The notes under the pieces were generated by a model. It saw nothing but the letters and a program-made list of their open reading frames with translations, was not told where the DNA came from and did not search any database. Made by a program: the position numbers and the translations under genes. Of a stretch of DNA of 64,000 nucleotides, positions 13,038-24,443 are shown piece by piece (position 1 is the first letter of the stretch; every line of letters starts with the position of its first letter). This DNA is from Cryphonectria parasitica EP155. Lineage: Eukaryota; Ascomycota; Sordariomycetes; Diaporthales; Cryphonectriaceae. The DNA lies in contig NW_024468912.1 of assembly GCF_011745365.1 (NCBI RefSeq), positions 1,798,001-1,862,000 of the forward strand, given 5' to 3'.

Positions 13038-14202
13038 TCAAGATGGCTTCCTCCCCCATGCCAAGATGCTAAGCCCCGTCATCGTCCACCCCTTCGTCCC
13101 AAACCTCCCTTCGAGGTACTCCCTCACCCGGCCCCTGACCCCCTCCATCCCGCCCAGCTTGGCCACGCTCTCCTTGGTCAGCACCATCCCCGCCACGAGA
13201 TCGATCATCTTCGCATGGGCCTTCATAAACTCATCCACATTCTCTATCCAGTAGCTGTTCGCGAACACCTCAACGCGCACGTCCTCCAGCGCACAGAGAG
13301 TCGGGTCCGAGAGTGTGTCTCTCAGCCAGTCCACATTGCCCCATTGGCCCCAGGATGACATGTGCATGGGAAAGTGGGACTTGTAGTCCTCCGGGAGGAG
13401 CGAGGCCGGGAAGGAGTCAAAGGCATCACGCATGTGTATAACCCATGAGGGATTGGCGGTGTGCCAGGTCGTGATGGCCAACGTCCCGCCTGGCGCGAGG
13501 AGGCGAATACTGTCTGCAAGAGGGGTCAACAGGACAAGAATGAGCAAGGAAAGGAATATGAAAAGATCGGGATAGGACGGGGCGCGAAGTTTTACCTTTC
13601 AGAGCAGCCTGGGAGTCTGGCACGAGGTGGAAACATATGTTCGAGACGACATGTGTGAAGCTCTCAGCAGGGAGGCCGGAGTTCTGACCAGGTTGGTTCA
13701 GCACAATGCAAACATCATCAAGCCCACGCCAATATCAACAACAATGGGCTAGGGAACGAACTTGCGCATCCAAGACCCTCGCCTCGGTGTTGGCCCAACC
13801 CTCCGTCACGATCCTCTTCCTGACAGCGCCCACGAGCGTCTCGCTAGAGTCCCCACAGAGCACGCTGCTTCTCTGCATCACATCTAGAGGAATCGTCTCC
13901 TTCAGCACCCGCGAGACGACGCCCAGCCCACAGCCGTGGTCCAGCAGCTTGAACGGCTCACTGGTGGACTCGTTGAGGCCGATCTTGGCGAGCATGTTGG
14001 CAGCTAGGGGTTGAGAGACGGCCTTCATAATCTTAGTGAGGAACTGCTGCCCCTCATCAGACTCATGGTCTTTGACGATGCTCTCCATGGCCGAGGCGGC
14101 TCGGTCGCTGTTGGTGACGGACATGATGTGATGATTTCTTCGCGCTGATGATACTGGGAGTATTGCAAGGGATGTGACAAGCGATTGAGGGCATTTGAGC
14201 AT
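13038..14202 (-). CDS. SAM-dependent class I methyltransferase
   Basis: Three exons, 13762-14124 (or 14202), 13596-13683 and 13038-13513, give 308 aa from the ATG at 14124 (MSVTNSDRA). Starting at 14202 adds 26 residues (MLKCPQSLVTSLAIL…SARRNHH), which could be a targeting peptide. Motif I is clear (KLLDHGCGLGVVSRVL). The later strand/helix order (VVSNICFHLVPD, then LLAPGGTLAITTWH) is that of a Rossmann-fold methyltransferase of the Methyltransf_11/25 kind. The substrate is unknown; such genes act on small molecules in fungi, often secondary metabolites, but no biosynthetic partner sits beside it. Introns are 82 and 78 nt. It is divergent from the FWD-1-like gene. Confidence 0.82.
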
Positions 14203-16390
14203 GGTTATTATGGTCTAGACAGCATTTTCTTCTCTTCTTGTGTCTGTACTGGGTATTTTTATAGACCTCGCGCGCGGATACTTTTCGGGCACGTCCCTAG
14301 CATCAAGACGTCCACAGCCCCTCGACTAGGACCCTGAGAGACAAGCGCATAATTTATTGAGGTTGTAATTGTCTTTACGGACCCTTCTGATTAATCGGCC
14401 TCTTTGATGTGACGATGTGTTCCTCAAAGCGTGTTGTCCCACATAGAAAGTAAAGTCTCCGAGAAGTGTCCGTCGCACACAGCAGGCAACCACATCCCTT
14501 TGAGCACGCGCCAGAAACGTTTTCATGGAGGCATAGAAGCAGATGGTCGACTGTTGGGGATGACAATGGATTGTTCGGTTTTTGCTTCATGTGTGGGGTT
14601 GTTGAAGGAACAATACCATCAGGTACTAGATAGTGAACATGTATTCTCACCACTCCCAAAACCTGCGCATGTCAATTCCTTGAAGAGTATGGGAAGCAGA
14701 AACAAACCAGTGATGGCCAGAACAGCAGGAAATTCATCTGAGGACACTACTCAAGCACTATTTTGCTGTACCATAATTTCCTCTTTTCCTTTCCTTTCCT
14801 CTTCTCTCCTCACTCGTTTCTTTTAAAGGGGGTTGAATATCGAGCGTAAAATGGGCCATACCAATTCAGCAATTAGACCACCAACCCCGAACCAAGGTGC
14901 ATTTCGATGCAGAAAGACAACCAACCAAGAACAATAACCAAGGCTAGGTACAAGTATGCAATGTGGGCAGTCAGGGTCGTCCTACACCTCAAGTGTGCAC
15001 AGTAGAAAAGGGAAACCTTTGGCCATGACGCCGCGCGGGTCGCTGGGACAGGGTAGCATCGCCGCATGGGTGTAGCAAAAAACCTTGGAAGAAGCGCTGC
15101 AGATGACGTGCAGGCCAACACAACAGGAAATCCGGGGTCGAGAACACCCAAGGGCCCGAACGTGATCTCAACCTCACTCGGCACAGACCGCAACCGTAGA
15201 AGCTAGCTGCAGAAACATGATTTCTCATCTAGCGGCAACGATACGCCAGGCCAAGTATGGACTTACCATGGTGGAGACGAAAACCAGATAGACCCGTCGT
15301 GGAGACTCCAGAATGGTGTCCAGGGCCGCGCAATGGACAGGATTGGAGAAGAATCAAGGGCGAGTGGCAGCAGCGCGGCATTGAACGACGACCCTCGTAT
15401 TGTTCTTACCTCCAGTCAATTGCACGTTGTAAACGCCCGCGTCTTGTCTTATGCCGCCACTGACAAATCTGCTGAGACGTTCGTCTCTTGCTGTGTTGCA
15501 GCGTCGCCTACAGGCAAACCGCCACTAGCCTACATATAGTATATCAAATCACAGGACGTGCTAGAAGCCGGCTTGCGCCCGTGGGTTTAACAGGCTGTAA
15601 GGCGACGACGACTGCAAGGGGAGGAAAGAACCCGGGACCCACTGCTGCGATCCCACTAAACGGTGGCACTAGCGCCCCAAGGGCTCACTGAGGCCCAGAC
15701 CCTACACCACCTGCGACTTGGACATGGACCGTAGGAAGCAGACTGCAGAACACAACACTGCCGTCATGAAAGCGGCTCAGCCCCCCAACTTCGACCTCGA
15801 TTCAACCACAGGCAACTTGGAAGGCGAAGGGGTCAGCCTTGATTTCCCCCCCCTCCCCTCCCGCCTCCTGCCTTGTCCTAGCTACAGTACACTGCACATC
15901 TCGTGCTGCGACCACTACCTCGCCTGCTCACTTGGCCTTCTTTCTCTATTACACCTCAGACGGTTAGGCATAGTCATCGTGACCGCTGCCATCCCAACCC
16001 TGCGCGCGTCAGCCAATATATACCACTCCTCTGCGCTGGGGCGTTGACCATACACAACTCTCCGTGCGACCAGGAACCGCTGAGACCACCCACTGCGATT
16101 ACACCTTCATTACGATCGCATGCATACCAACCCCGAGACTCCCGTAGTCGCAAATCACCACATGACTGCTTAGGGCTCCATAAACCCCCGTTCACTGTTG
16201 TCGTCTGCATCGTCCAAGACCTGCGTCCCGGCTCGTCCACTCTGCATAGAGCCTTATGTGAAGAGACAATACCCAATTACCTCGTTGAAACACACACACA
16301 CCGCAACATTCCTATACCTGGACTCATATCCAGTGTCACACCTCGTGTCATTCGTCGCCTCGCGACTTGACACTAGGCCTGGCTCCTACC
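14203..16390. other. Divergent promoter region and F-box gene leader
   Basis: The 2.2-kb spacer lies between the methyltransferase (-) and the F-box/WD40 gene (+). The right part (15.7-16.39 kb) is C/CT-rich and looks like a long leader with upstream ATGs, including an open frame from 15724 to 16047. The left part shows a TATA-like TATTTTTATAG near 14250 for the methyltransferase. No other gene is seen. Confidence 0.5.
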
Positions 16391-19300
16391 ATGGAAGGCT
16401 TCGGCGTGTCCCAGCAGGCCGACGAGGGCTACTCGGAGGATCCTCTCACCCAGCTCGAGCCTTCTACCTTCAAGCCGGCTGATATTGGCTCAATGAATCC
16501 ATTGTCGGGTGCCTCTTCAGTCCAGCTGAAAGGATGGCTGTCCGCCCACATTGCGAATCTCCCTACCGACCTCAGAGCTCGTGCGTTACTGAAACCCTCC
16601 CCTTCCCTTCCTCCTCGATTCGATACGCAGTGTCCCGGCTGTGTGCTGTAGGCGCCTATTGGTGTTACACCAAAGATTTATAGCCAACAGCAGGGCAGCT
16701 CTCTGCACACCCTCGCTATATCTGCCGTCTGAACTTAAAATAAGCGAGCTGGCACTGACATTTGGTGTACTCTCTAAACAGAACTCACGCTCGACCTCCT
16801 TGACAACCTCCCCACCAGTCTTGTGGCTGAGATCGTCGAGAAGATGAACCCTCGGCTCTACATCGACTTCATCCGTTACCTCCCCGCCGAGATATGTCTC
16901 AAGGTTCTCGGCTACCTGGACCCCGTGTCCCTCCTCTCTGTCGCACAGACGTGTCGTGCATGGTACAGCCTAGCCCTGGACCGGACACTATGGCAGACGT
17001 TATACCACTACGAGGGCTGGAAGGTGGTCGCGGACGAGATCGAGGCTGCCGAGGAGATGGTCAACAGAAGGACTGCCACTGGGTCCATGTACAGGCAAAA
17101 GTCGGAGGAGGATGGCCACACCCGCAAGAAGCGGGCTGTGTCCCTGGAGGAAGACGAAGATGCTGCCATGACCGACGCCGGGTACGTCTTGGTCGATGAG
17201 CCCAAGACGCTGGAGCCTGACCAGTCTGCGTTTGCCGGCCCGTCCCGCAGCAACATGACGCCTGCCTTCAGGGGCCTCAACATGCAGGGCTCCGGCTCGA
17301 GCTCGGTTGGCTCTGCCCACAAGGGCAGGCCTATTACTACCGACAAGGGAAAGGGGAAGGCCCCTGCAAGCCCTTCCAGTGCTCTGCGCCCGCCGCAGCC
17401 ACCTGCCCACCCCTCGGTGAACTCGGGGCTATGGGTCTGGGATCCATCACTGAAGAGACAGCGCATTAATTGGCAGTATCTCTATACCATGCGCAGGAAA
17501 CTAGAGATGAATTGGGAACAGGGCAACTTCAAGAACTTTCAACTGCCGCATCCGGATCACCCCGAGGAGGGCCACAACGGCGAGTGCATCTATTCTCTCC
17601 AGTACAACGAAGAGTACCTGGTGAGCGGGAGCAGGGACAAGACACTGCGCATCTGGAGCCTGGCCACGAGGCGGTTGGTACGGAAGCCACTGATTGGGCA
17701 TATTGGCTCCGTCTTGTGTCTCCAGTTTGACTCGGACCCAAATGAAGACATCATTGTTTCGGGCAGCAGCGACTCGGACGTGATCATCTGGAGGTTCTCG
17801 ACCGGTGAGATCATCCAGCGGCTCACACACGCCCATCGCGACCCTGTATTGAACGTCAAGTTCGACAAGCGCATTCTTGCGACCTGCTCCAAGGACAGAA
17901 CCATCAAGATCTTCAACAGGCGACCCATGAAGCCCGGCGACCCGGGCTACGTCTACCCGGTCCCTGCCATTGTCAAAAAGTATGGATACGACGACATGTC
18001 GCTCGATCAACAGCCAACAATTCCAGCCTTCACTATGATTGGCGTGCTGGAGGGTCATAGCGCGGCAGTGAATGCTGTACAGGTTGTCGACAACGAGGTC
18101 GTCTCGGCGAGTGGCGACCGCCAGATCAAGGTCTGGGACTGGCAAACGGGTGTCTGCAAGAGAACGTTCGTGGGTCACAACAAGGGCATTGCGTGTGTCC
18201 AGTACGATGGCAAGCGCATTGTCTCTGGGTCTAGTGATAACGAGGTCAAGGTGTTTGACCGCGAGACGGGGATAGAGGTTGCCAGTCTCCGGGACCACAC
18301 AGACCTGGTACGGACCGTGCAGGCCGGGTTTGGTGACCGGCCCTGGAGCTTGGAGGAGGATGCCGCAGAAGCCAAGAGGGTCGACCAGGCATACATGAAG
18401 GCCCTGGAGGACGGCGAGCTTTCTGCCTCGCCCCGACGGGGTCGGCATGGCAACGCAGGAAGTTCAGACCCCGAGGAGATCACAGCTTACGGGGCGAAGC
18501 TCCCGCCAGGTGGAGGTGGCGGGAAGCGATGGGGTCGCATCGTGTCTGGTTCATACGACAAGACAATCATCATCTGGAGGAGGGACAAGACGGGCAAGTG
18601 GAGACCACAACACCACTTGAAGCAGGACGAGGCGGCCCAGCGAACCCAAGGCACGGACGCTCGGCCACCACCTGGCCCGCCTGGCCCTCCTGGCCCACCG
18701 AATGGACCTGGCGGCGGGAGCGGCGCAGGCACGGGAGCTGGCAATTCTTCCAGGCGGGGGTATTCGGTTCCTGTTCCTTCCAGGCAGGCTATCTCTACCG
18801 CCATCAATGCTGCTCGGGCGTCTCGAGGTACGGGCCCTAGCTCGACTGTGGTAAACGCGTCTACGTCGTCTGGCTCACCTGGCTCGTCAGGGTCAGGTAG
18901 CTCCTCCAGAGCACCTGCTGCTGCCGCTGGCTCATCGCACATGTCATCCTCGGTGCGCGCCGGTGGTGCGTCAAGACCACGGTTCTCGAATCTTTCGAGC
19001 CCAGTCCTCACCAACGTTCAGCTTCCTCCCATGCCACTGGAACCCATTGGGGACCTCGTTCACGTCACCTCGCCGGTTGTGGCCAATCTCAACCCGGCCA
19101 CTACCCAATCCTACATCCAGATGATCGATCACATTATGCCCCAAGGTGTACATGCGCTTCAGCAGGCCCTGGCGAAGTACCCAGCAATGCTCACCCTGCA
19201 GAGTCAACTTCAGGCCGCCATCGACCGCGAGGGCAGCCCATTCGTCCGGTCACAGCTGCGACAGGTGGTCAGCGCTGCGACGGTACGCATGCAGGTGGCA

Positions 19301-19684
19301 CAGGCCAGGGCACGTGTCCAGGGCTTCCAACAAGGCCTTGTTACTGCCGACGCTGCGGCGGCTAGCAATGGCACGTCTGATGACGACACAGGCGCGGGCG
19401 GCAGTGGGAATCCTACCGGGGCCTCCTCAGTTGGAGCCCCTGGCACTGCTTCAGCAGCGAATCCAAGTGTCGTCGGACCACCACCACCCACCGGCCCAGG
19501 TGGCGGCCACCGCGTCCACGCACATGCGCCTGAGGTCGGCATGCCTACTCGGATCTACAAGTTGCAGTTTGATGCCCGCCGGATCATCTGTTGTAGCCAG
19601 ACGAGCGTCATCGTGGGCTGGGATTTCTGTAATGGGGATCCTGCATTGGAGGAGGTTGCACGCTTCTTTGCTACTGTTGATTGA
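16391..19684 (+). CDS. fwd-1: F-box/WD40 SCF substrate receptor, FWD-1 (beta-TrCP/Cdc4-like) type
   Basis: Two exons, 16391-16580 and 16782-19684 (201-nt intron), give 1030 aa. A helical dimerisation-type segment (LTLDLLDNLPTSLVAEI, about 65-95) precedes the F-box (about 95-142, YLPAEICLKVLGYLDPVSL…CRAWYSLA). WD40 blades start near 327, with clear repeats ending RIW, IIW, KIF, KVW, KVF and IIW up to about 655. A Pro/Gly/Ser-rich insertion of about 340 residues follows. A last WD-like blade closes the protein (RIYKLQFDARRIICCSQ… VGWDF). F-box proteins of this design bring phosphorylated substrates to the SCF ubiquitin ligase; Neurospora FWD-1 turns over the clock protein FRQ. The orthology call rests on architecture and recognised wording of the F-box region, not on a search. 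Alternatives are other Cdc4-like receptors. Confidence 0.85.
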
Positions 19685-20339
19685 TGGAGCGTCTCCCTTT
19701 CCCTCTCCCTTAGGAAGACCAGGTGTACGCTCGGGCTGATGTGCTTGAACTTTTTCCTTTGCGACAACATCTGAGGGAGCGACTATTGGGCTGGCACGCA
19801 TTGTTTCGGAGTCATGGAAGAGGTAGAACGAAATGAGTCGTTGGTGTTGCGGGAATGAAAATGCAACGGGACTGGTCCTGGGGACGACCAGGAGGGAGGA
19901 AGGACACGGGCGCCGGCATTCATGAATGAAACGACATAATCCTTGATGAGGTATACGATAGGTAGTGCATTGTAGAGAGGTAGCATTCAGCTCAAGCTTT
20001 GACATTTCCATCCACCCATATGTATTTGTGACGGTACCTACTAGTCTAGGTCGGTACGTTCTGTGCGCCGTGGCGTGCCATCAGTTATCCGGCATCGTCA
20101 GCTCGAGATCCAACCGATGAGTTCTTCAAATCTGTGAATAGATGAATAGTCGACGCAAGGTATTGATTCATCACGATCCCCGGAGAACCGTCTTGCTCCC
20201 TATAGAAGAAACCACCATCCCCCGTTTCAACGATACGCTCAACGCCACCAACTCCTATCCCGTCCCAACTCCGGCTCTGTCGCGCCGCTGCCATGTGACA
20301 TAAACCAAAAAAAAAAAAGCTCTCCCACAGCGTTCCTTA
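19685..20339. other. Convergent 3' regions
   Basis: The spacer lies between the F-box/WD40 gene and vps60, which converge. An A12 run sits near 20309-20320, close to the vps60 stop. I see no gene in it. Confidence 0.6.
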
Positions 20340-20987
20340 CTACCCAGCAGCCTCCTTGACCGCCTTGCCGGCCTCGGTCGCGGGCGGCTCGTCAATAAAG
20401 TCAGGCACCTCGTCCTGCATGAACCCGGGCAGGGCCTCGCCGCCGCCCAGCTCCCTCTCGAGGTCGACCTCGGCGCCCAGGGCTTCGAGCTCGGCGTCGA
20501 GCTCGGCCTCGTCGACGTCCTCGGGCACGTCGTAGCTGCGCGCGAGGCTCTCCTGGATCTCGTTGCCGACGTCCATGAGGTCGGCCATCTCGTCGTTGAG
20601 GCGCTCGATGCGGTCGATGTCGACCTTGCCGTACTGGCGCTTGAGCTCCTTCTGCGTCGTCTTCATGGCGTCCACCGTCGTCATGACGTTCTTGAGGTTG
20701 TCCTGCATCATGCCCGCCTGCTCCATGTTCCAGACCTGCGACTGCAGCTGGTCCCGCTGCGCCTCGTAGGCCTTGCGCCGCTGCAGGACCTTGAGGGCCT
20801 TTTGCTTCAGGGCCGTCTTGCCGGGGCCCTCGCGCATGCGCGAGAGCTTGGTCTGGTAGGTCTGGAGCTCGGCGTTAAGGGAGGCGAGCTTTACGTCGAT
20901 GGAGGAGATGCGCTCGTCGACGCCCGAGATGGCTGAGTTTAGGGTCGGCCGCGGGGTTTTGGAGGAGCTGCCGAAGAGACGGTTCAT
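20340..20987 (-). CDS. vps60: ESCRT-III subunit Vps60/Mos10 (CHMP5)
   Basis: A single exon of 215 aa, the usual size for this Snf7-family protein. It starts MNRLFG, the Vps60/CHMP5 hallmark. It then has a basic helical hairpin (about 15-125, including LKQKALKVLQRRKAYEAQ) and an acidic C-terminal half (DEAELDAELEALGAEVD, about 165-185), ending in a FIDEPP element like that of yeast Vps60. The protein acts at endosomes with Vta1 and Vps4 in multivesicular-body sorting. The MNRLFG start and the absence of an upstream in-frame splice site fix the 5' end. The coding DNA is very GC-rich in third positions, unlike the flanks. Confidence 0.95.
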   Translation of the reverse strand: MNRLFGSSSKTPRPTLNSAISGVDERISSIDVKLASLNAELQTYQTKLSRMREGPGKTALKQKALKVLQRRKAYEAQRDQLQSQVWNMEQAGMMQDNLKNVMTTVDAMKTTQKELKRQYGKVDIDRIERLNDEMADLMDVGNEIQESLARSYDVPEDVDEAELDAELEALGAEVDLERELGGGEALPGFMQDEVPDFIDEPPATEAGKAVKEAAG

Positions 20988-21696
20988 TTTGTTGGGTTGC
21001 TTTGGAGAAGGGGAGGAGAGTAGAGAGGCGCGGTTGCTGGGCTTGTGAGAGGTAAGTGTTGCTCTGTTGGGGGGGGGGGGGGCGGTATTCTTGTGATCTG
21101 GGTATCGCTGGTTGGGTATCGAAAGGTTCGTATAAGTTCTCGCATGTCCTGGTTAAACCTGTTCTGTCTTGTGTGCTTTCAGAAGACGTCTCGTGGGTGC
21201 TTGGTGAGGAAAGCAGAACGCGCAGGTGATGTTCGTATGTTGCCTTTTGGGCCCAAAGATGACGATGATTGCGATAGCAATGGTTAGTCACTTGGTACCT
21301 TGGATCTATTGCTTGGCGGGGCCTGCAGAGCAAAGCGCTACCAATGAGAAGCTTAGGTTGCAAGCCGAGTGCCGCTCCAGGGCATCGAGCACTGTAAGGT
21401 GAACCCTGGAGTGGCACGCTAACAACGATATCTGTGGTAACCCTGAAACTAGAGGACGCCTTCGAATGCTCTCTAAAGACTGCTCTGTAGTAATGTACAT
21501 GACATTGAGGCTATCCCTCCCGGTGCGAGATTGAGGCACGTATGTTTAGGCAGTTTTGAAGACTTTAAGCGACTATAAAGCTTCTCATGAACATCTCATG
21601 TCAAGCGAGTTATGCCAGTGGGCTTTTGGTTTTTTTTCTTCTCTCTTTCCTCCCCCTCCCTTTCGTTCCGAGGTAGAGTAAGTATCCATGATGACC
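20988..21696. other. vps60 upstream region
   Basis: A G-run (about 12 G, near 21068-21080) sits in the leader of vps60. The rest is unstructured intergenic DNA, with a CT-rich tract at 21630-21665 just downstream of the probable pseudogene on the same strand. Confidence 0.5.
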
Positions 21697-22216
21697 CTAC
21701 AATGAACGACGCAGCACATCGTCTTTCATTTCCACACTGCTATCATTCAAGACAATACCCTCTCCAAACTTCCTTGTAGCAGCGTAGAACAACAACTCAA
21801 GATAGCCGGCTGCTGATACGGTTCCCGAAATAATACTTCCATCTGGGATTATCCTCGCTGCCATCTAGAGTGCTTCCCAAGTCAAGCCGGCCTGTGGGGC
21901 GGAACTCTGTCGAAGCCCAGTACAAAAATGGGAGGACGGCATTGTGAAGTCCAGCCCCTTATCACCAAGTTGAAGACCAGTGCTTGAACGATGGCCATGT
22001 TACTATCTTCCCCAAGGTCACTCACTGTATGAAGCTGGGTGGAGTGAAGACAACAAGGATTGCCAAAGTCTCGCGAAGACAGTGGGCGTAATCAAAGTAC
22101 AGAGGGTAGAGGCTGGGGAAGGCTGATGGAGGTGGAGTACACTTGGAATATTCTATGATACTATCATTGTAGTCCTGTTTCCACAAGACGGGTGTATCCA
22201 GTCTGTCTCTTGCCAT
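21697..22216 (-). pseudogene. Probable decayed gene, one in-frame stop
   Basis: Read on the minus strand, 22026-22216 (starting MARDRLDTPVLW) can be spliced by a GTGAGT donor to 21697-21982. The second part contains LDFTMPSSHF, GLTWEAL, then MAARIIPDGSIISGTVSA, GYLELLFYAATRKFGEGIV and a final stop. The composition is strongly protein-like and only one internal stop (TAG, 21865-21867) breaks it. CAG to TAG, a C-to-T change, would explain it. The 43-nt intron is short. The pattern recalls the C-terminal part of fungal proteins of unknown function, but I cannot name the family. A missed intron around the stop is possible, though none I tried keeps the frame. Confidence 0.38.
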
Positions 22217-22909
22217 GGTAGTGAACTATGACAGCACAACGAAATAAGGTCTGTCTAAGACAAAAGAGGCATATACTAGGACAAGCAGAGTTCTGTGGGG
22301 GCCACTAAGCATATCATGTTTTTAGAGCCCCAAAAAGAAGAAAGAAAGCACTTGAGAAACCCATATTACGACCAACTGGATCATTATCAAAACGTCATAC
22401 TACAACTGAAAGATGACATACATTTCTACAGTACAATTTATCAGCGGCCGTTGAGAACGAGAACTCTTCGATGCGTCACGAGAGGAATTGGCTAATGGGT
22501 TCCACATACTGACACCCACACACCCGAGACAACTTGTCGCCTCCCCTCAAGGTCGCCACGCTGAGTAAGAACGGAGCTGTGGTCCGAGGACACACACGCG
22601 GAGCACTGTCGACTGACTGACTGGACTCGATGGAGTCGTCGGGGTTTTGAAGAGGCAAGAAAAAAAAAAAGGTCCGTTGACCCATAATATGGGCAAGGCT
22701 AGTTTCGGCTCCAGAGCGATTTTATGGGGAGGGGAGGGGAGGGCAAAGCCCATTCGTTCATTTTGCCCAATAGAAGAGTGAGTGTACACTACAGTTGTAC
22801 GGCACACTCCATGGTTTGATGGGGGTGAGCTTAAAAAAAAAAAGAATTCAGAGAGAGAGAGAGAGAGAGAGAGAAAGGCAGTTCGCTGTTCTTCCTCTTC
22901 CATTTCCAA
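22217..22909. other. Intergenic with GA microsatellite
   Basis: No gene is seen. It contains A-runs (22660-22671, 22830-22840) and a (GA)n tract at about 22849-22874 just past the stop of the serine hydrolase. Confidence 0.55.
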
Positions 22910-24443
22910 TCACAGATGCTGAGAGGCGAGATGGTGACAAGGATGATCAAGAAGAGACGGCAGGGCACTGTACAGAGCCCGCTCCAGCTCATCCCACACC
23001 CTAACAACAACCGGATCGGGCTGGGGCAGCACGTTGGTCATCAAGGTAGCCCCGATGCCTGACTCACGATCGATGAACCAGTGGGCGTTGCACATCCCGG
23101 CCCACATCATGCTCCCCTTCCTCCTCTTGCCGGCGGAGTCTGCCATATTTATAACTCCGCTGAGGCCGTGGTCCAGCGGTGTCCCTGGTTCAAAATCCGG
23201 GGTCATTCCATCGTGAAACCGGCCTGTGATGAACTCAAGCCAGCGCCGCTCCTTGTCTGTCAGCTGTGGCCTGAACATCTCGTCCACCGTCTCCTTTTTC
23301 ATCAACAACAGCCCGCTGTCGTCTGGCCCAGCCAACGAGGACGAGGACGACGACGACGATGACGAAGAAGCTTTGAGTAGGGCCTGCAGCAGCTTGGCAT
23401 AGTCTGCAGCCGTCGTATGCAGCCCACCACCGCCACTGTCCACCTCCGGGTCGGCAGGCATGAAATGCGCTCCCGTCGTGAGCTCTCCCGATGCTTTGTT
23501 CCGGTTCGCAGTCGGCACACTCCGGCCCTCAATCCGTGGGAGCAACAATGCCCTCCGGAACGTGGTGTCGTTCATGCCCAGCGGCCGAAAGATCTCCTCG
23601 GCCATGCACTCATCGAGCCTCTTGCCCGTGAGCCTCTCCATCACCTGGCCTGCCCAGTCGATGCTGCTGCCGTAGCACCAGCCCTGGCCCGGTGTGAATT
23701 TCAGGGGCGTGTTCCAGATCTCCACTGTCCCCTGGAGATCATCGTGGCGGCGTCCGATGTGTTTTGCCCACCTGGCTAGGTCTGGGTCTCCGTTGCCGTA
23801 TGCAAAACCTGCAGTGTGGAGGAGTAATTGGCTATGTGGGAAGAAAAGGAGAGGCGCGAGAGCAGAAAAAGAGATCAGCTTCTACTGACGCCCCAAGTAT
23901 GGTTGCTTATTATAATACTTGATTGTATGAAAGAGCAGAAGAACGAAAGAAGAGAGAAACAAAAGTAAAGAGAAGAAAAAGAATTACCGCATCGTAATCG
24001 GGGTGGAGTTCTCTTCTAGAAAAGGCACATCGTTCCCGACGAAACCCCTCAGGATCTTGACCTCTGCCAGCTGCGGGACCAGAGGTCTCACGTCGTCGTC
24101 GAGCCCGACCAGACCCCTCTCGACAAGCCTCATGGCACAAGCCGCCGTGGCGAGCTTGGTCATGGATGCGACCCAGCAGAAGGAGTCGGGCGTGAACGGC
24201 GGCGAGTCTGCAGACGAGAGGTTTCGTCCTGCCGAGCCCTCGTAGATGACACCTTTATGAATAGTGAGAAGACCTGGTCAGCCGTGTGTGTATGTATATG
24301 TGTATGTGTGCATGTGCATCACTTTGGCTCTACGCACCATCTTTGTTCACGACCACGAAGGCTGCGCCCAGCAGTTTGTCTTTGCCTGGCGTCTCGCTGC
24401 CCTTGGCGACATGAGATTCCAGAATACAGTCGAGCTTCTCCAT
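22910..24443 (-). CDS. Beta-lactamase-related serine hydrolase (class C/EstB/LovD type)
   Basis: Three exons, 24338-24443, 23988-24252 and 22910-23831, close to 430 aa. The nucleophile motif S-x-x-K is SMTK at 65-68 (WVASMTKLATAA). The second motif Y-x-S is at 177-179 (WCYGSS). TMRQLLLHTAGFAYG (about 122-136) is the conserved region after it, and appears only when the acceptor at 23832 is used rather than the nearer one. The family covers penicillin-binding-protein-like esterases, D-aminopeptidases and acyltransferases such as LovD; the substrate is unknown. No signal peptide is visible, so it is probably intracellular. A run of 10-12 Ser, encoded by GAC/TCG-type repeats around 23340-23375, interrupts the helical domain. 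Introns are 85 and 156 nt. Confidence 0.9.

Noticed and set aside
17501..18448. 315-codon open frame antisense to the WD40 gene
   Set aside because: It lies wholly within a strongly supported coding exon and shows the composition of a reverse-strand shadow of GC-rich codons.
23801..23812. Alternative acceptor GCAG before GFAYGNG in the serine hydrolase gene
   Set aside because: It puts the second and third exons out of frame; the acceptor at 23832 restores MRQLLLHTAGFAYG.
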